Assembly: GCA_029378245.1 (NCBI GenBank)
Contig: JARKIF010000022.1
Coordinates: 186,001-250,000, forward strand
Length of the DNA stretch: 64,000 bases
From: Roridomyces roridus
Lineage: Eukaryota > Basidiomycota > Agaricomycetes > Agaricales > Mycenaceae
Direction: 5' to 3'
Shown here in pieces: positions 33,782 to 45,002 of the stretch (positions are counted from its first letter, which is position 1; each line of letters opens with the position of its first letter). Position numbers and translations under genes: made by a program. Below the pieces are notes generated by a model that saw only the letters and a list, made by a program, of their open reading frames with translations, was not told the origin of the DNA and did not search any database.

Positions 33782-36734
33782 TTAGCTTTCAATACTAAGT
33801 AGAATCTAGATTGCCAAAAGACCGTGAGCCTTATCTCGGCTAGTCAATTTTGTCGGGCACAGAACAAGGTTGGGCGAGGGCGCCAGATGCATCATAACCG
33901 CCCTCAAATGGGACGCGGGCCCAATGCGCGTATCGGCTGGTTCTAACACCTGGTCCCACTACAGACGAACGTCGAAGGGCCCGACTAGGATGATCGATCA
34001 TTGATGGCCGGATCTGCGTTACGTCGGCTCATCTGACGCTTGGCGGTGTTTGGCCCCAATCGATTTTCTTCCTCTTCCGAGACCCCATCGCATGTCGGAC
34101 CCCGAGTGCAAACTCGGATGGGACCACGGTCATTCGTTGGATATCCGATACCTGTTCTGAAGCAACCGACAACACTCACAACGCCCCGGCCGTCAAATCA
34201 CATTTCAATACCACACCGTGCGGCGCATCCACAATACAATGATCTTTGATCTTGATCCTGGTGTACGGTACTGGAGGGTAGGACGGAGTTGTGCATTTGA
34301 ATTAGTACATTTCCACACAGCATTTCCACAGCCTTTGTTGAATGAGTCGAATTTCTCGTGAGCTCTCCCTCAAACGGAATATTATCTGAGATCTCACCCG
34401 GGTGCCGGCAATGCGGCGGATCCAGCGTGCTTCCATTCTGAGAGTCCATCATATTCCTTCGCCACACGTGTGAACGAGGGCGAGAGCTCCAAAATTGCTA
34501 TTCGCGTTCTTAATATGGTTTCTGAATAAACAGGTTTTTTGGCATTTGCAGCATCAGGATCATCCTTCTGAGTTCCATCAGTGTTTCTCCCGCGTTGATG
34601 TTCGCAAAGCGCCGATTGGCTGATCCTTTTCTCACACGGACCACCACCATCATCCTAATTTTCACAGACCCTTCGCTCGCGGCAAGGGCGGACGCTATTG
34701 TGGCAACTGGTGGCATTGCTTCGGTTTGTTCCAGGCAGGGTAAGTACCTGCACCGTCTGGGCAGGGGCTGTTTCGGTCGCAAAACCCGACACGTCACACC
34801 CTCTCCTCGAATGTGCCGGGTTCTTTCTCCTGGGTTGCATGGCGACGAAAGCATCTTTGTTGGTTTTTCATTGGCCGCCTGTGAGTGTGCTGACACCCCT
34901 GCCAGACCTGCTCGGGATCAGCATCGGTCGCTCTTCTGAACACAAAGGGGCGCGCCATTTAACTGCTCTCCTGCCCTCTTTCTCACCAATGCCATGCCAT
35001 GCAAAGGCGCGACTCTGGCTGCGCCTATGCGTGACACATGAGCTCCGCCGAGGTCTCAGGGGTCGAGGCGAAAATTGGGAACGCTCCGCTCTCACGAGTG
35101 CCCGATCCAACACCGCTCTCAAACCGCTCCATGCCTGCTTCCACATTCTACACAGTTCCCGGCTATCGAGAAGATCCTCGCCTTCATTTGCGGGGGAATC
35201 TGGCCAGTTCCCATCTCCGCCGTCAAGGAGGGCGGAAGGCGGAAATATCGGCCGACGCGTCTGATCTTCTGCCTGGATTGTTTGGCCAGCGACGTCCACT
35301 TTATGCCGAGATTCCAGTGCCTCCGCCCACCGCGCAATACCCCAACGCCTCTGCTCCTCTTTTCCCCCTCTTTCGTCGGGTCCTCCTGGCGCCGGGCGCC
35401 TCCAGTCGTTGGCTACTGTGCCTCGCATGAAGTGCACATCTGAGTACTGCATTTGGCGAGACGGAATGTGCATTGCATCGTGTTTCCTAGGGCGCCAGCC
35501 AGCGTAGTCGCTGACTATGTTATCTTCCTCGGGTGTGTACTGCCTCAAAGACACGTCTCTCCACTGACTGTGACAAAGTTGGCTCGATATCACGTACCCC
35601 TGCTCGAATGCTGTCGCACCGCCTCTTCTTCCTCCCTGCCGAGGAATTCACATGCGTCATCAAGCGTTCACCGCCTTCCTGGCAGCCAAGCGCCTTCACG
35701 CACGACCCCAATCCGCGTGCCCACCGCCCCTGCCATCCTATCCGACGACGTGCGATGCCCGCCACCGATTGTTACTCTTCCTCGTATCAGTGAAGACGAC
35801 GACGTGCTCCTTCTCCGCTCCTCACATTCGGCCACGAGCTCTTCAATTGTGGAATGGCTGAGCCGCGGTCTGTAGACCCACCACCTCTTCATTCCATCCA
35901 CTTCCTGCTCCTCGTCTCCGTGCTCTGACGGTATGCGCCCCTCTCGACCATTGTCGTTTTCTCGTTGACGTTACTTCCAGATTCTTGCTGTAGCATGCGA
36001 CGTCGCCTGCCGCCGGGGTCGTCGAGCGGGGAACGCGACTTCTTCAGTCCTATTCACTTGCTTCGGTCCCCTCACCTGATCTCGTTTCCGGGCGTTCCAT
36101 GCTCTGTCACCGTTCCACTCGCTCCCGCGTCGCTGCATGCCATTGGGGGCGGCCATACACGACTCGGCACCCCCGCAAGGGGCAGATTGGCAGACTTTGC
36201 ACCGTTCGTCCACGTGCGAGAGTGTGCGTCTCTGGGGCGGGCGATGTGTTGGAGGGCCCAGGGTCAATACGACCGATGCCTCTGCGAGGCGGCTCAATGA
36301 TGCGAGTGCCGTGCAGACGCGTGTCCGGAGGAATCCAGAGGTGCATTTGTCCTATATGCGGGTTCTTCACTCCACTCATCGAGGATTCTCAATGCCCTAG
36401 ATCCTTCTTCGGTCGATGCGTCTCCGAGAGCGGCTTACTGCGTGACGTCGCCGGTGAGCGCTTGAGCTGTGATGCCAGTGCCGGATGTGCAGAGGTCTCC
36501 AGGTGTGTGTTTGTCCTGTTTACAGTCTTCACTCTACTCAGAGACTTTGAAATGCCACAGACCCTTTCTCTTGCACAATGAGGGCTGCCAAGTCTGCTCA
36601 GATAGAAATACGCTACAAGTCTCGCATGCAAGAAGTGACTCTCGTCATATGTACTCTCGCGCACATGGTAGTCGCTCGCGATCGTTGGACATTGAATGCA
36701 TTAGTCTCCTCTTATGGTAAATAATGAGTCGGTC
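33782..36734. other. Gene-poor stretch, possible unresolved gene
   Basis: No model could be fixed. On the plus strand the end of a frame at 35620-35875 (ILSDDVRCPPPIVTLPRISE then DDDVLLLRSSHSATSSSIVE) looks coding and ends in TAG, but no upstream exons could be joined. The minus strand at 34510-34720 has another protein-like stretch (GETLMELRRMILMLQMPK). Diverged direct repeats lie at about 36335-36415 and 36490-36585 (TTTGTCCT ... TTCACTC ... AATGCC). Confidence 0.3.
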
Positions 36735-37170
36735 TCATTGCTTCTCCCTCGCCATTGCGGCCACGCAGGCCAGCGTTTTCAGATTGCTCGCATGGGCGTG
36801 GTGCTCCACCATTGGCACGTCTGCCAGCTTGATTGCGCGACCCTTGCGTCGTACGAGCGAGCAAATCAGACCATGGTCAGTGCAGCGCTCGCACGCGGGT
36901 CCTCTTCGTCCTCGGACACAGGATTCCAGTGTCATGCATCCGGTGCAGCGCTGAGGAGGTCTCTCAGATATCACACGAGTGAGAGAAAGGATATCGTACC
37001 AGGAGATTATTGTGTCCGGCGCCCGAGACACTACGCGGTGTCGGATTGGAGGGCGTGTACGGCTCGACGAAGTGCAACTCGCCGACGCCGTTGCTGACGC
37101 CTTGGAGTCGTGACTGGTGTCGGGCTCCACTGGGTCGACGCGTGGAGTGGGTCTTCGATCCCTTTGCCAT
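36735..37170 (-). CDS. Small zinc-cluster-like protein (128 aa)
   Basis: Exon 1 is 37000-37170 and exon 2 is 36735-36950, with a 49 nt intron (GTACGA ... CCTCAG), phase 0. The N-terminus (MAKGSKTHSTRRPSGARHQS) is basic and disordered. Exon 2 opens with a Cys-rich module, RCTGCMTLESCVRGRRG then PACERCTDHGLICSLVRRKG. Its spacing, C-x2-C-x4-C-x8-C-x2-C-x6-C, could bind zinc and resembles modules common in agaricomycete DNA-binding proteins; it is not the classic Zn2Cys6 spacing. The C-terminus is a short helix (NLKTLACVAAMAREKQ). A TATA-like box precedes it. A compact nuclear regulator is a reasonable guess. Confidence 0.65.
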
Positions 37171-38234
37171 GGCTTTCCACACTGGGGGGCAATGTCTGGG
37201 GAGGAGCCAGAAAGTCCGCGCCCTTTTTATCTGGGGCGCCGTTCCTGAGCAAATCTTTGTTTCGTTTTTTTTTGGGGGGGTTCGCGGCATTCTCGTGTTC
37301 TCTCACCACTGGCAGGAGACGACTTCCCACAAGCCAATCGGTCACCCAAAATACGATGAAGTTTTCTGAAGAGAGTCGCGTATCATAATGACTATTCCTC
37401 TCGCTCCCCGGTGGAAACCATGGCCTCTGGATCTGATTCCGACCGATTTCATGCATACGAGTCCTCGGCGCGGTCACTAGTACTCACCCCTTGCCTTCCG
37501 TGTGCAAAGCCTCCCGTCTCACAAGAACGAGAGAGAATCGGGAATATTAATGGGTGTCCAACGGTCCTTGTCCGGAGGGTAACCAAAGGGAACAACCACG
37601 CCTCGAGGCAATCTCGCGGCAATCTGACGGCATGTCGTTTGTACGAGAGTGACGTTCTTTCGCCGCAACTTTTCACAGGATGTGGTGCCACCTGCTGTGG
37701 GTGATGTCTGGAATGGTGCCGAATGTAATAACTCATCAAACTGTCGCTTCTGGTTTCAAGGAGGGGCGCTTCTCCGGCCCGTTGGAATGAAATAACGCAC
37801 TAACTATGAAGATTAGCACTCGGGGAGACTCGGGGGAATTGGGACTTGGCTTCTCTCGGTGTAACGCCGGTCAAACCGTGACGTGGCTTCGAGGAAGACA
37901 TGGGTTCCACATGGGTTCACGAATCGGCCATCAAAGGCTGGCGACGTTGGTGATTTACAATTGCAAGGTATCTATTCTGGACGCCAATCACTTCTGTACT
38001 CACCTTGCTCAATGCCAGCCATGATTTGCTGTTGGCGGAGTTGACGGACCCACGGTCTGTCGAGAGAGACTGACCATTTACATAGTTTCTGTCATCGTTT
38101 CCGCTTTGAGGAGCAGGAAACGGCATCTAGCCGAGCAACAGCCGAGCAAAGTACTCTATTTCGGCAGAGAAAATTGATGGCAGATGCGATCCCATCAGCT
38201 CCACTTTGACGTTGCACTTCCTTGGCTGATCAAG
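37171..38234. other. Intergenic upstream of zinc-cluster gene
   Basis: A TATA-like box (minus strand GATAAAAAGGG) lies at 37221-37232, about 55 bp upstream of the ATG at 37170. A run of G near 37272-37280 follows a T run. Nothing else was recognised. Confidence 0.4.
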
Positions 38235-39681
38235 CCCAGTGAAAACCAGGTCTCGCCAGGGCTCACGAAATGCTCGTGTGGTATCGGCAGGGCTCGCGTG
38301 GTCTCGTACTTGTACAATTGCCCAAATTTATACAGCTCGATACCGGACGATACCACAGGATGCCACAGGATGCACTAATGGGTAAGAAATGATGTGTTCT
38401 TTCTGTTGGTATCGTCTGGTATCATGCAGGATTGGATGGGATAAAAGTGTATATATTCTCTATATACCATATATTCAGCTACCTACGGGCCCGCCCGCAC
38501 TACCCAGCAGCGCCCGCCGTCCGCACGACGCACGCTCACCAAGCTATACTCCATCCCATCTAGGTAGGTGAAGATGTCGAGCGGTCGCTAGGCGTGGTGT
38601 TGCAAGATCGAGAGCGGAGAATAGCATGGCATGGCAGTCGCACGTCGCTCTCGCCCGTTACGCCGGACGCAGAAGGTTGTGCAACGGAAGGGAGACACCT
38701 GAGAGGCGTGTGAGTAAAGACCAATGCACTACCAAGTGAGGACGTACCAGGCACAGTGAGTCGGCGTCGTCGTGTTTCTACATGGCTTGGAGTAGTCAGT
38801 ACGCGTGGGAAAGGATTGGGAAGAGCCGTTTAGCTCAGCGACGCACCCGAGGCCACGGAGACGACTGAGGCAACTTGGATGGGATCTTGCACGGCAATCG
38901 GAGGTGGGAGCTAACGGAACTGAGAGCTTGATGAAGGTGGTGGGCTTGTCGGCAACAGCAGCGGGAATGAGGTGAGGGACTGGGTCGTCCGTCCAGTGGA
39001 GTCCAGGCGACGGTCGAGATGATGGCGTGTACAACGGAAAGGAGTGGAAAGCGAGGAAGGAAGAAGGGAGAAAGGAAGGAACGACACACAACAGCGGGTA
39101 GCCTGCAACGCAGCGTAAGATACTGACAATGTGAAAGAACGTACCCTTCTTGAGCCAACTGCGTGGACAGTAGACGTCACTGCCTATCGTCGATGGGACT
39201 ATCAGAGGAATACTGGACAGAAGGGGAAGATCGCGCACTGATTCCCTCTGCTCTCTTCAAGCAACCGTCGCGATGAGATGACGGTGTGGTGTGGAAAGGC
39301 GACCCCCTCTTCTTCGAGCTTGGCCACGATGACAGCGAGGTTGGTGGTAGGCGAGAGGCGGTAGGGTGTTAGGCGCGGAACCCGCGTAGTGGAGGGCTGC
39401 GAGGAGGAGGGAGGAGAGGCGGGGAATGCATATGGTGGTGGTGTGGAGCCAGGAAGTCTTTCAAACTCCGCTCGCTTCCGGGGACTTGATATGACTCGGT
39501 CGACGAGCCCAGCAGATCCATTTTCTCTACACATACTAGTAGCTATCTCCAAAATGCAGACAAGCACACACGAGCCCAGGCGATACTTTTCTAATCCAAA
39601 AATACCGAAACGATGCAGGACGAGCTCGGCCTATACTTCCTGATGCCCGGCGATATTTCCTGATACCGGGTTTTCACTGGG
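38235..39681. mobile_element. hAT-like non-autonomous element, 1.45 kb
   Basis: Perfect 13 bp inverted repeats CCCAGTGAAAACC bound the element. The flanks carry a direct duplication GATCAAG (38228-38234 and 39682-39688); an 8 bp duplication with one mismatch is obtained if the right end is taken one base earlier. A TIR with CAGTG and an 8 bp duplication are hAT traits. Subterminal copies of CGATA/TATCG occur at both ends. The interior (AT-rich at 38440-38490, C/T-rich on the minus strand) encodes no transposase. Confidence 0.75.
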
Positions 39682-40316
39682 GATCAAGTAGGCTCGCGAC
39701 CAACCGCTTCGCTTGATCCGGCGAGCACGTCAAGCGAAGCGGCTGGGAAACTTGAGCCGGTTACAGCCCAGTCACGCCAAGCGTGACACGGACTTAGCGA
39801 ATTTCATCTCACCCCACTACCGTCGTTCTTCCACTGAGAGCTGTGGGGTGCTACAGCCCCTTCCAAACCACTTCACCCCACTACCCTTTCGACCTCAAGC
39901 CGTCCTCAACAGAACTTTTCTAAATGCCTTGAAGAGGGTTCATATTTTTTTCTGGGAATTTTGGGTTTAAACTGAGGGAGGAGTTCCCAAAATACTGATC
40001 AGCCACAATAATGGGAACTAGTCCCTCAAATTTGCCCTATAAATGTAGAAGAAATTTAAGGATGTAGCTAGTACCCAAATAAACAGGACCCTTGAGGCCG
40101 ATTTTCCATTTTGTGTTGTGGAATGCTCAAAAGCAAGCAAAAATGTGCGAGAGGTGGAAATTTCCTTATTGGGCGCATCACGTGGGGCAACCGAAGATGT
40201 ATTGCGTCTACCTTACATATTTCTTCAATATTTCTTTCAACCTGCGAACCAATCAATGCATCAAAAACTCCATTCCGTGGCATCACAACTGGCGAACTCA
40301 CTGCGTAGAATGGATT
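39682..40316. other. Intergenic with a hairpin
   Basis: A perfect 13 bp inverted repeat (CCGCTTCGCTTGA, 39704-39716, with 39730-39742) forms a strong hairpin right beside the hAT-like element. TCACCCCACTACC occurs twice (39809 and 39873). No gene was recognised. Confidence 0.5.
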
Positions 40317-40616
40317 TTATGCCCGAACGAGCCTTCCATTATCATTGCCGATGAGCTGGTCCAAGTCCATAACGACCTCGTCATAGCTGCCGTCGACCTG
40401 TCTAAGCACGGCAATGATGCTGCTCCCGTTCATCCCGCAGCCGGAACACGTCTCGAAAAAGTTGGAGCCTTCGGGATCAAGCCTGCCGTCATTGTTTCCG
40501 AGGAAGTCGTTGAGGTTGAGCGACGAGTGGTGCCAGTTGCCCTCTTCGTCGCGGCAGCGGGCGTGCAAGACAGGGCCTTCCATGCGGATATCTTCGCTAC
40601 TCTGGGAGAAGGACAT
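40317..40616 (-). CDS. CVNH (cyanovirin-N-like) lectin, 99 aa
   Basis: One exon encodes an entire CVNH domain, a small sugar-binding fold built of two tandem half-repeats. The halves are visible: SFSQSSEDIRMEGPVLHARC then RDEEGNWHHSSLNLNDFLGN and NDGRLDP; then SNFFETCSGCGMNGSSIIAV then LRQVDGSYDEVVMDLDQLIG and NDNGRLV. The usual first Cys (in S-C-x-x-I) is Ser here, so the first disulfide of the family cannot form, while HARC keeps its partner. No signal peptide is present, as is common for fungal CVNH proteins. They bind mannose-type glycans and may act in recognition or defence. A possible 5' UTR intron ends at CCGCAG just before the ATG. Confidence 0.88.
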   Translation of the reverse strand: MSFSQSSEDIRMEGPVLHARCRDEEGNWHHSSLNLNDFLGNNDGRLDPEGSNFFETCSGCGMNGSSIIAVLRQVDGSYDEVVMDLDQLIGNDNGRLVRA

Positions 40617-40750
40617 GGCTGCGGTGGATGGTTAGTCCGTTGGGGTTGTTATTGGTGGAGCGAGGAGAATGCGTACTAGTGATCTGGGAGGCTGGGTTGA
40701 AAGTCTGGGGAGATGTCTTGTATTCTGATTTGTAGCTCGGTCCTCTCCCG

Positions 40751-40760
40751 TTTTTATACC
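40751..40760 (-). promoter_or_regulatory. TATA box of CVNH gene
   Basis: The minus strand reads GGGTATAAAAACGGG, about 135 bp upstream of the ATG at 40616; a 5' UTR intron would account for the distance. Confidence 0.6.
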
Positions 40761-42286
40761 CCCTGGCAAATTCATGTAACCCGCCCGTCCCCACCGAGAC
40801 ACCCGAACTGTCTTGAAGTATGCGGGGTCAGAATGACTGTCTACCAACTCCCGAACGGCGGCTGATGGTAGCCAGGTAAATGTATTCCTCCGGAGCGCCC
40901 ATTTCGAGAGACGAGCTTCTGAATTTCAGTGTATTTACAGCACAGTCCAGCGCATCCGAGTATCCCAGCGCGCCGATTCACACGTCTGAATCTGTCAGTT
41001 TGAACTTGCCCACGACGATGAAACGGTCTCTGGTTCGCCCCACTGTTGGCCAATCCGCTGCCACCATCCCTGTTCTGATTTGTTACTACCCGACGCTCTC
41101 CTTCGCCTCCCATTCCAACCCTGTGTAGAGTCAAGGAATCGTCGCTGGTCGATGCATCATGACTCTATACTGATCCTTTGGCTCGAAGCGGGTCCGCTCG
41201 TGTCTGTGGCAGCTATAGCTACTAGCCAAGCCGTGCGGTGTATATCCTCGTTCGAACCGAGACCGGGCTTAACTCTGATTCCATCTGCTCTTTTTCTCTC
41301 TTTTTATTTGGATCTCGAGCTCATGACGGTATGAAATGTGAATTGGAATGAACACTCGGCTACTTCGAATGTGTGCGCAGATCAAGTTTCATCCCGATAT
41401 CGAAGACCTCAAAGATCTCATACCTAGCGCTCTGGCAGGTAGTTATTTATGAAGCCATCTCTCCCAAAGTGCTTGTCGTGCTCCAGGGGCTCATGTCCTC
41501 TCTCACCCTCGGTCGATTCGAGAAGTCGGCTGTGATGTGATGGTGTTGCCTTTGAAGGTTTTTCTTTTCTCTTCTTGAAATCGCCCTGGATGGATCCTCT
41601 CGTTTTACACGTTATGAGTGGCTTCTGTTCCCTCGGCACCGAGTTGGCTAGATCTAACCAAGTAAGTACGCATTCACGGTGACCTCTTACCGTCGGTGTA
41701 TTTGAGAACTCGGCCTTGATGTGATGCTGTGTTCTCCAAGGCTGGCGATGGTGTTTTCTTTTGGTTTCTTGAATTCACTGTTCAAAAAAGCCTCCATTGA
41801 AAATTCCGCATGTAGTCACTACAACGGCAGATTCGAACTGCTACATGACCCGGCGATGATCTATCAACTGGTTCCCAACTCCTGACAAAGTATGTCCACT
41901 GGATGCGTAATGCAGCAACGTTAACGAAGTTGTATTTGTCCAACCGAGCAAAAATGCAGTGGATGAAAGAGCACGAAGGCTGGCAGATTCGAACCATGAG
42001 CCAACTGACTTGTAGGAGTTCACAACGGACGACTCGCTGAAGGCCCGGCATAGTCTCGGGAGCAGACTCAAGTACACTCTTCGTTCTTCCGCCGGAGCCG
42101 CGCGAAGGCGTGGGAAATCCGACCCAAAAACAGCCCACGGCTTCGTCTCGGCCTGCCCGGTTGCGTAAACACCGCGCTTCTTTTCTCTGCCTCTCATCTT
42201 GTCCCTTGTCGACTCCTCGACACAAGCAGCCTCCCGCCTAGGACTCACACTCGTTCACTCTACTCTCCACACTCTTTCAAATCAAA
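40761..42286. other. Intergenic, possible diverged duplication
   Basis: No gene model was supported. At 41320-41440 a start ATGACG, a GTATGA donor and an exon-like stretch (IKFHPDIEDLKDLIPSALA) look coding, but no continuation fits. The stretches around 41495-41560 and 41685-41750 are diverged copies (CTCGGTCGATTCGAGAAGTC against CGTCGGTGTATTTGAGAACTC). Confidence 0.3.
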
Positions 42287-43277
42287 ATGCTCGCCTCCGT
42301 CGTCACTCTTCTCTTCCTCGCCGCCAGCGCACAGGCGCACTACGCCCACGGCCAGTCTCAGACTCGCAGCGCGCACAGCTCACTCGCCATGGCCATCCGC
42401 TCGAACGATACACTCCACGCAGTTGAAAAGCGGGCCAGCTTCACCAATGCTCCGATTACCTGGTATCCGACGGACACTGGGCCGTACGTGTCGTCTCGGA
42501 GACGGTCTTCCGACGTCTGATCCGCCTTCAGAGACGCTTGTACAGGCAAGACTCACGGGTCCAATGACTGGGTACGTTGTCGTCTCTGCCCGTCCTTCCG
42601 CGCTCTCACTGCATTGGTCCTGTAGGTCGTCGCGATGAACCCCATTGTAATCCTCCTCTTTCCATCACCTGCGCTGGACTTACTCTACATACGTAGCAAT
42701 TCGGGTCGGGATGCTGTGGGAAGCAGCTTCAAATCGATTACAACGGCAAAACAGCGGTGGTCACTTGCGTCGACGAGGTGCATTTTCTACTCTCCATGCC
42801 CCCCTCTGTTGTTCACCGAGCGAACAGTGCTCCGCCGGAGCGTGTACTGCATTCGGCGGGCTCGACCTCACAGAAGGCCTGTTCACCTACTTCACCGGCG
42901 ACGCCGGCCTTGGCAGCTTCTCTGCGTCCTGGTCTTTCGTCTCTGGTGCCGGCGGGGGCGGGGACGATACCACGACGACGAGCAAGACCAGTACGAGTAC
43001 CACCACCACAAAACACACGACTAGTACAACTGCCACGCACACTAGCACTACGGCTACTTCTACGTCGTCGACTTCCAGCAGCGTCAAGGCGTCCACCACC
43101 ACCACCGTCCCCACGTCCGCGTCTGCATCTGCGTCCAATTCTGCGAGCGCGACGAGTGGATCCGCAGCTCCGACGGGTAGTTCGTCCGTGCCGATCGACA
43201 CTGATGCGGGGAACGTGGCTCTCTTTAGCGATACGATGATGCAGCTCCTCGGGTTGGTCGTCCAGGCGCAGAGTTGA
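42287..43277 (+). CDS. Secreted DPBB / expansin-like protein (262 aa)
   Basis: Five exons join in frame: 42287-42483, 42532-42571, 42626-42646, 42697-42777 and 42828-43277. The order is signal peptide (MLASVVTLLFLAASAQA), a propeptide ending in the Kex2-type site VEKR, and a double-psi beta-barrel domain: ITWYPTDTGP, DACTGKTHGSNDW, VVAMNPIQFGSGCCGKQLQI, DYNGKTAVVTCVDE, then ACTAFGGLDLTEGLFTYFTG. This is the RlpA/barwin-like fold shared by expansin-like and cerato-platanin-type wall proteins. A Ser/Thr-rich tail of about 90 residues, likely O-glycosylated, ends in a weakly hydrophobic stretch (MMQLLGLVVQAQS) that could be a GPI signal. Such proteins may loosen or bind wall polysaccharides; they lack known hydrolase residues. 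Confidence 0.85.
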
Positions 43278-45002
43278 TTTACATCCGATTCAGACTTTTT
43301 TGTCGTCGTCGTCGTTTTCTTGTTGGGTTTTGTTGGAAACGGGGCCCGTTGCGTGTTGTAGATCTTGATATCGATTTTTGATGATTTATACTTGGACCTT
43401 TACGACCTCCACTTTCCCGTCATTCTCCGCGATATAGACTTGCTTTCTCACATTTTCCAAGATTCTTACTGTTTTTCTATTCTACTTATATACGGGCTCG
43501 TTCGTTGTATTTCGGTAGTTTGAATCGTGAACTCGATCAATTGTCCGTTCTCAACAGGTTTCTATCTGTCATTCATTATTAGGTGAATAATCGACTCCCC
43601 ATTGGCCTTGTGTCGGTTTTGCTTCGGTCGTTCGCTACATTCGTCCATCGCTCGCCTCGTCAAAGGGCAACATCAATTTTATTTCGGGCAACCAAAAAGG
43701 CTGGAAGTCGAAGATCTTAGATATGGCGCCCCTGGAATCGAACCAACCGGTAAATCATGCCATCGGCAGAGCGCGCGCGCCAGGCATTTCCAATTACCTT
43801 GGTTCCAACATGCAGAACATGTCCTTTCGAACTGCGGAGTATGTAGCCACTGACATTCCATCAGAATCCTGCATTGCCCACCTTGGAATCCTGCTGACCG
43901 GTCGGCGAGAGTCAATCGCAATGGGCATTTAGGACAATCTCACGGGGGTCCGAACAAAGGAACGGATGTGTGTGTAGGAGAGAGTCTCTGCGTCCAGCGC
44001 AGGCTATTCCAATCGGGGGGTAGGTCCCTCTTCTACAGTCTAGCTTATATAGCAACAGAACAATAAGAGCTTCCATCCAGCTCCAACGGGTTACGACTCA
44101 TACGAGCATGTCAGCATGCTGTGCGCGTCATGGTCGGCTTGGCAATATTCCATCGGTAGCGGCGGCAAGCGCCATCCCCTACTCTGCCGGACACGGTGAA
44201 AAGAATAACTTGATTTCAAGTCTTTCTGCATTGCGGTGAATTCAAAATTGAACGAATGGTTACCACTGGGTAGCTTCTCGTGGCTTCACCAACCCGGATT
44301 CAACACTAAACAGCAGCAAAAACCTTGCATCTGTCCCCTAAGTATCTGTGAACTTCGCTCTTCAGAATAAGTATTAAAGTAATGAGCGGGATCGGCATAT
44401 GATCACAAGTCTGGCATTGGTGCCCTTGTGTAATTCACCATCAATGCCGAATGAAGCCGAGGCCTCGACAGCAAGGGCTACATCGGCTCCCCAGCAATTC
44501 CACTCGGAAATCAAGGTCCGTACCGCGACGCCGACCCTCGGCACAGTTCCATCATTTACAATCAATTGGCAACGTGATGCATTAGAAATGTGATTCGTCA
44601 TTGATTATGATCTGACAAGAATCAAATTGATCGCGCGACATTGGCGGGAGCCCTGCCATTTCACGCCCACAGAAACCCTTCTCTGCTACGCTAGAGTAGG
44701 GGAACAGTGCGTGCCTCATATGTGTGCGCCGGTCTTTGCCCCCGTGTCTCTGTGAGTCTTGATGACAGCAACAGTGACCGGCATGACCTGGTATGACTGT
44801 CTCTCCAGGGACAGTTCCCTGTGAATATTCCACGAGTCGACAGGAGTCAATACTATGTCCATTCATAGCGCCGCCAGGGTTTCAACAGCTGTCCCTGTTA
44901 GACCCTGACGACGGACAACTCGGGCGTGCCACATGTAGCCGGGTAGTATATGTGAGTGGCGCAATCCAAGGGCGCTCACTCAAACCCCTCCTCTCCTCTC
45001 GA
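43278..45002. other. Intergenic, tRNA-like fragment
   Basis: On the minus strand at about 43724-43800 the sequence GGTTGGTTCGATTCCAGG followed by GGCGCC looks like a tRNA T-arm plus 3' acceptor strand, but the 5' half does not fold. It is at best a tRNA pseudogene. The rest shows nothing. Confidence 0.35.

Noticed and set aside
34868..35593. 241-codon open frame on the minus strand
   Set aside because: Arg/Pro/Ser-rich low-information sequence overlapping equally plausible plus-strand frames, with no domain, TATA box or splice partners.
38729..39567. Protein genes within the hAT-like element
   Set aside because: The frames are pyrimidine-biased, show no domain, and lie inside an element with clear borders.
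42887..43201. Valine/leucine-rich membrane-like protein on the minus strand
   Set aside because: It is the antisense of the Ser/Thr-rich tail of the DPBB protein gene.
43724..43800. tRNA gene on the minus strand
   Set aside because: The T-arm and 3' acceptor strand look right, but no matching 5' acceptor, D-arm or anticodon stem is present at the proper distance.
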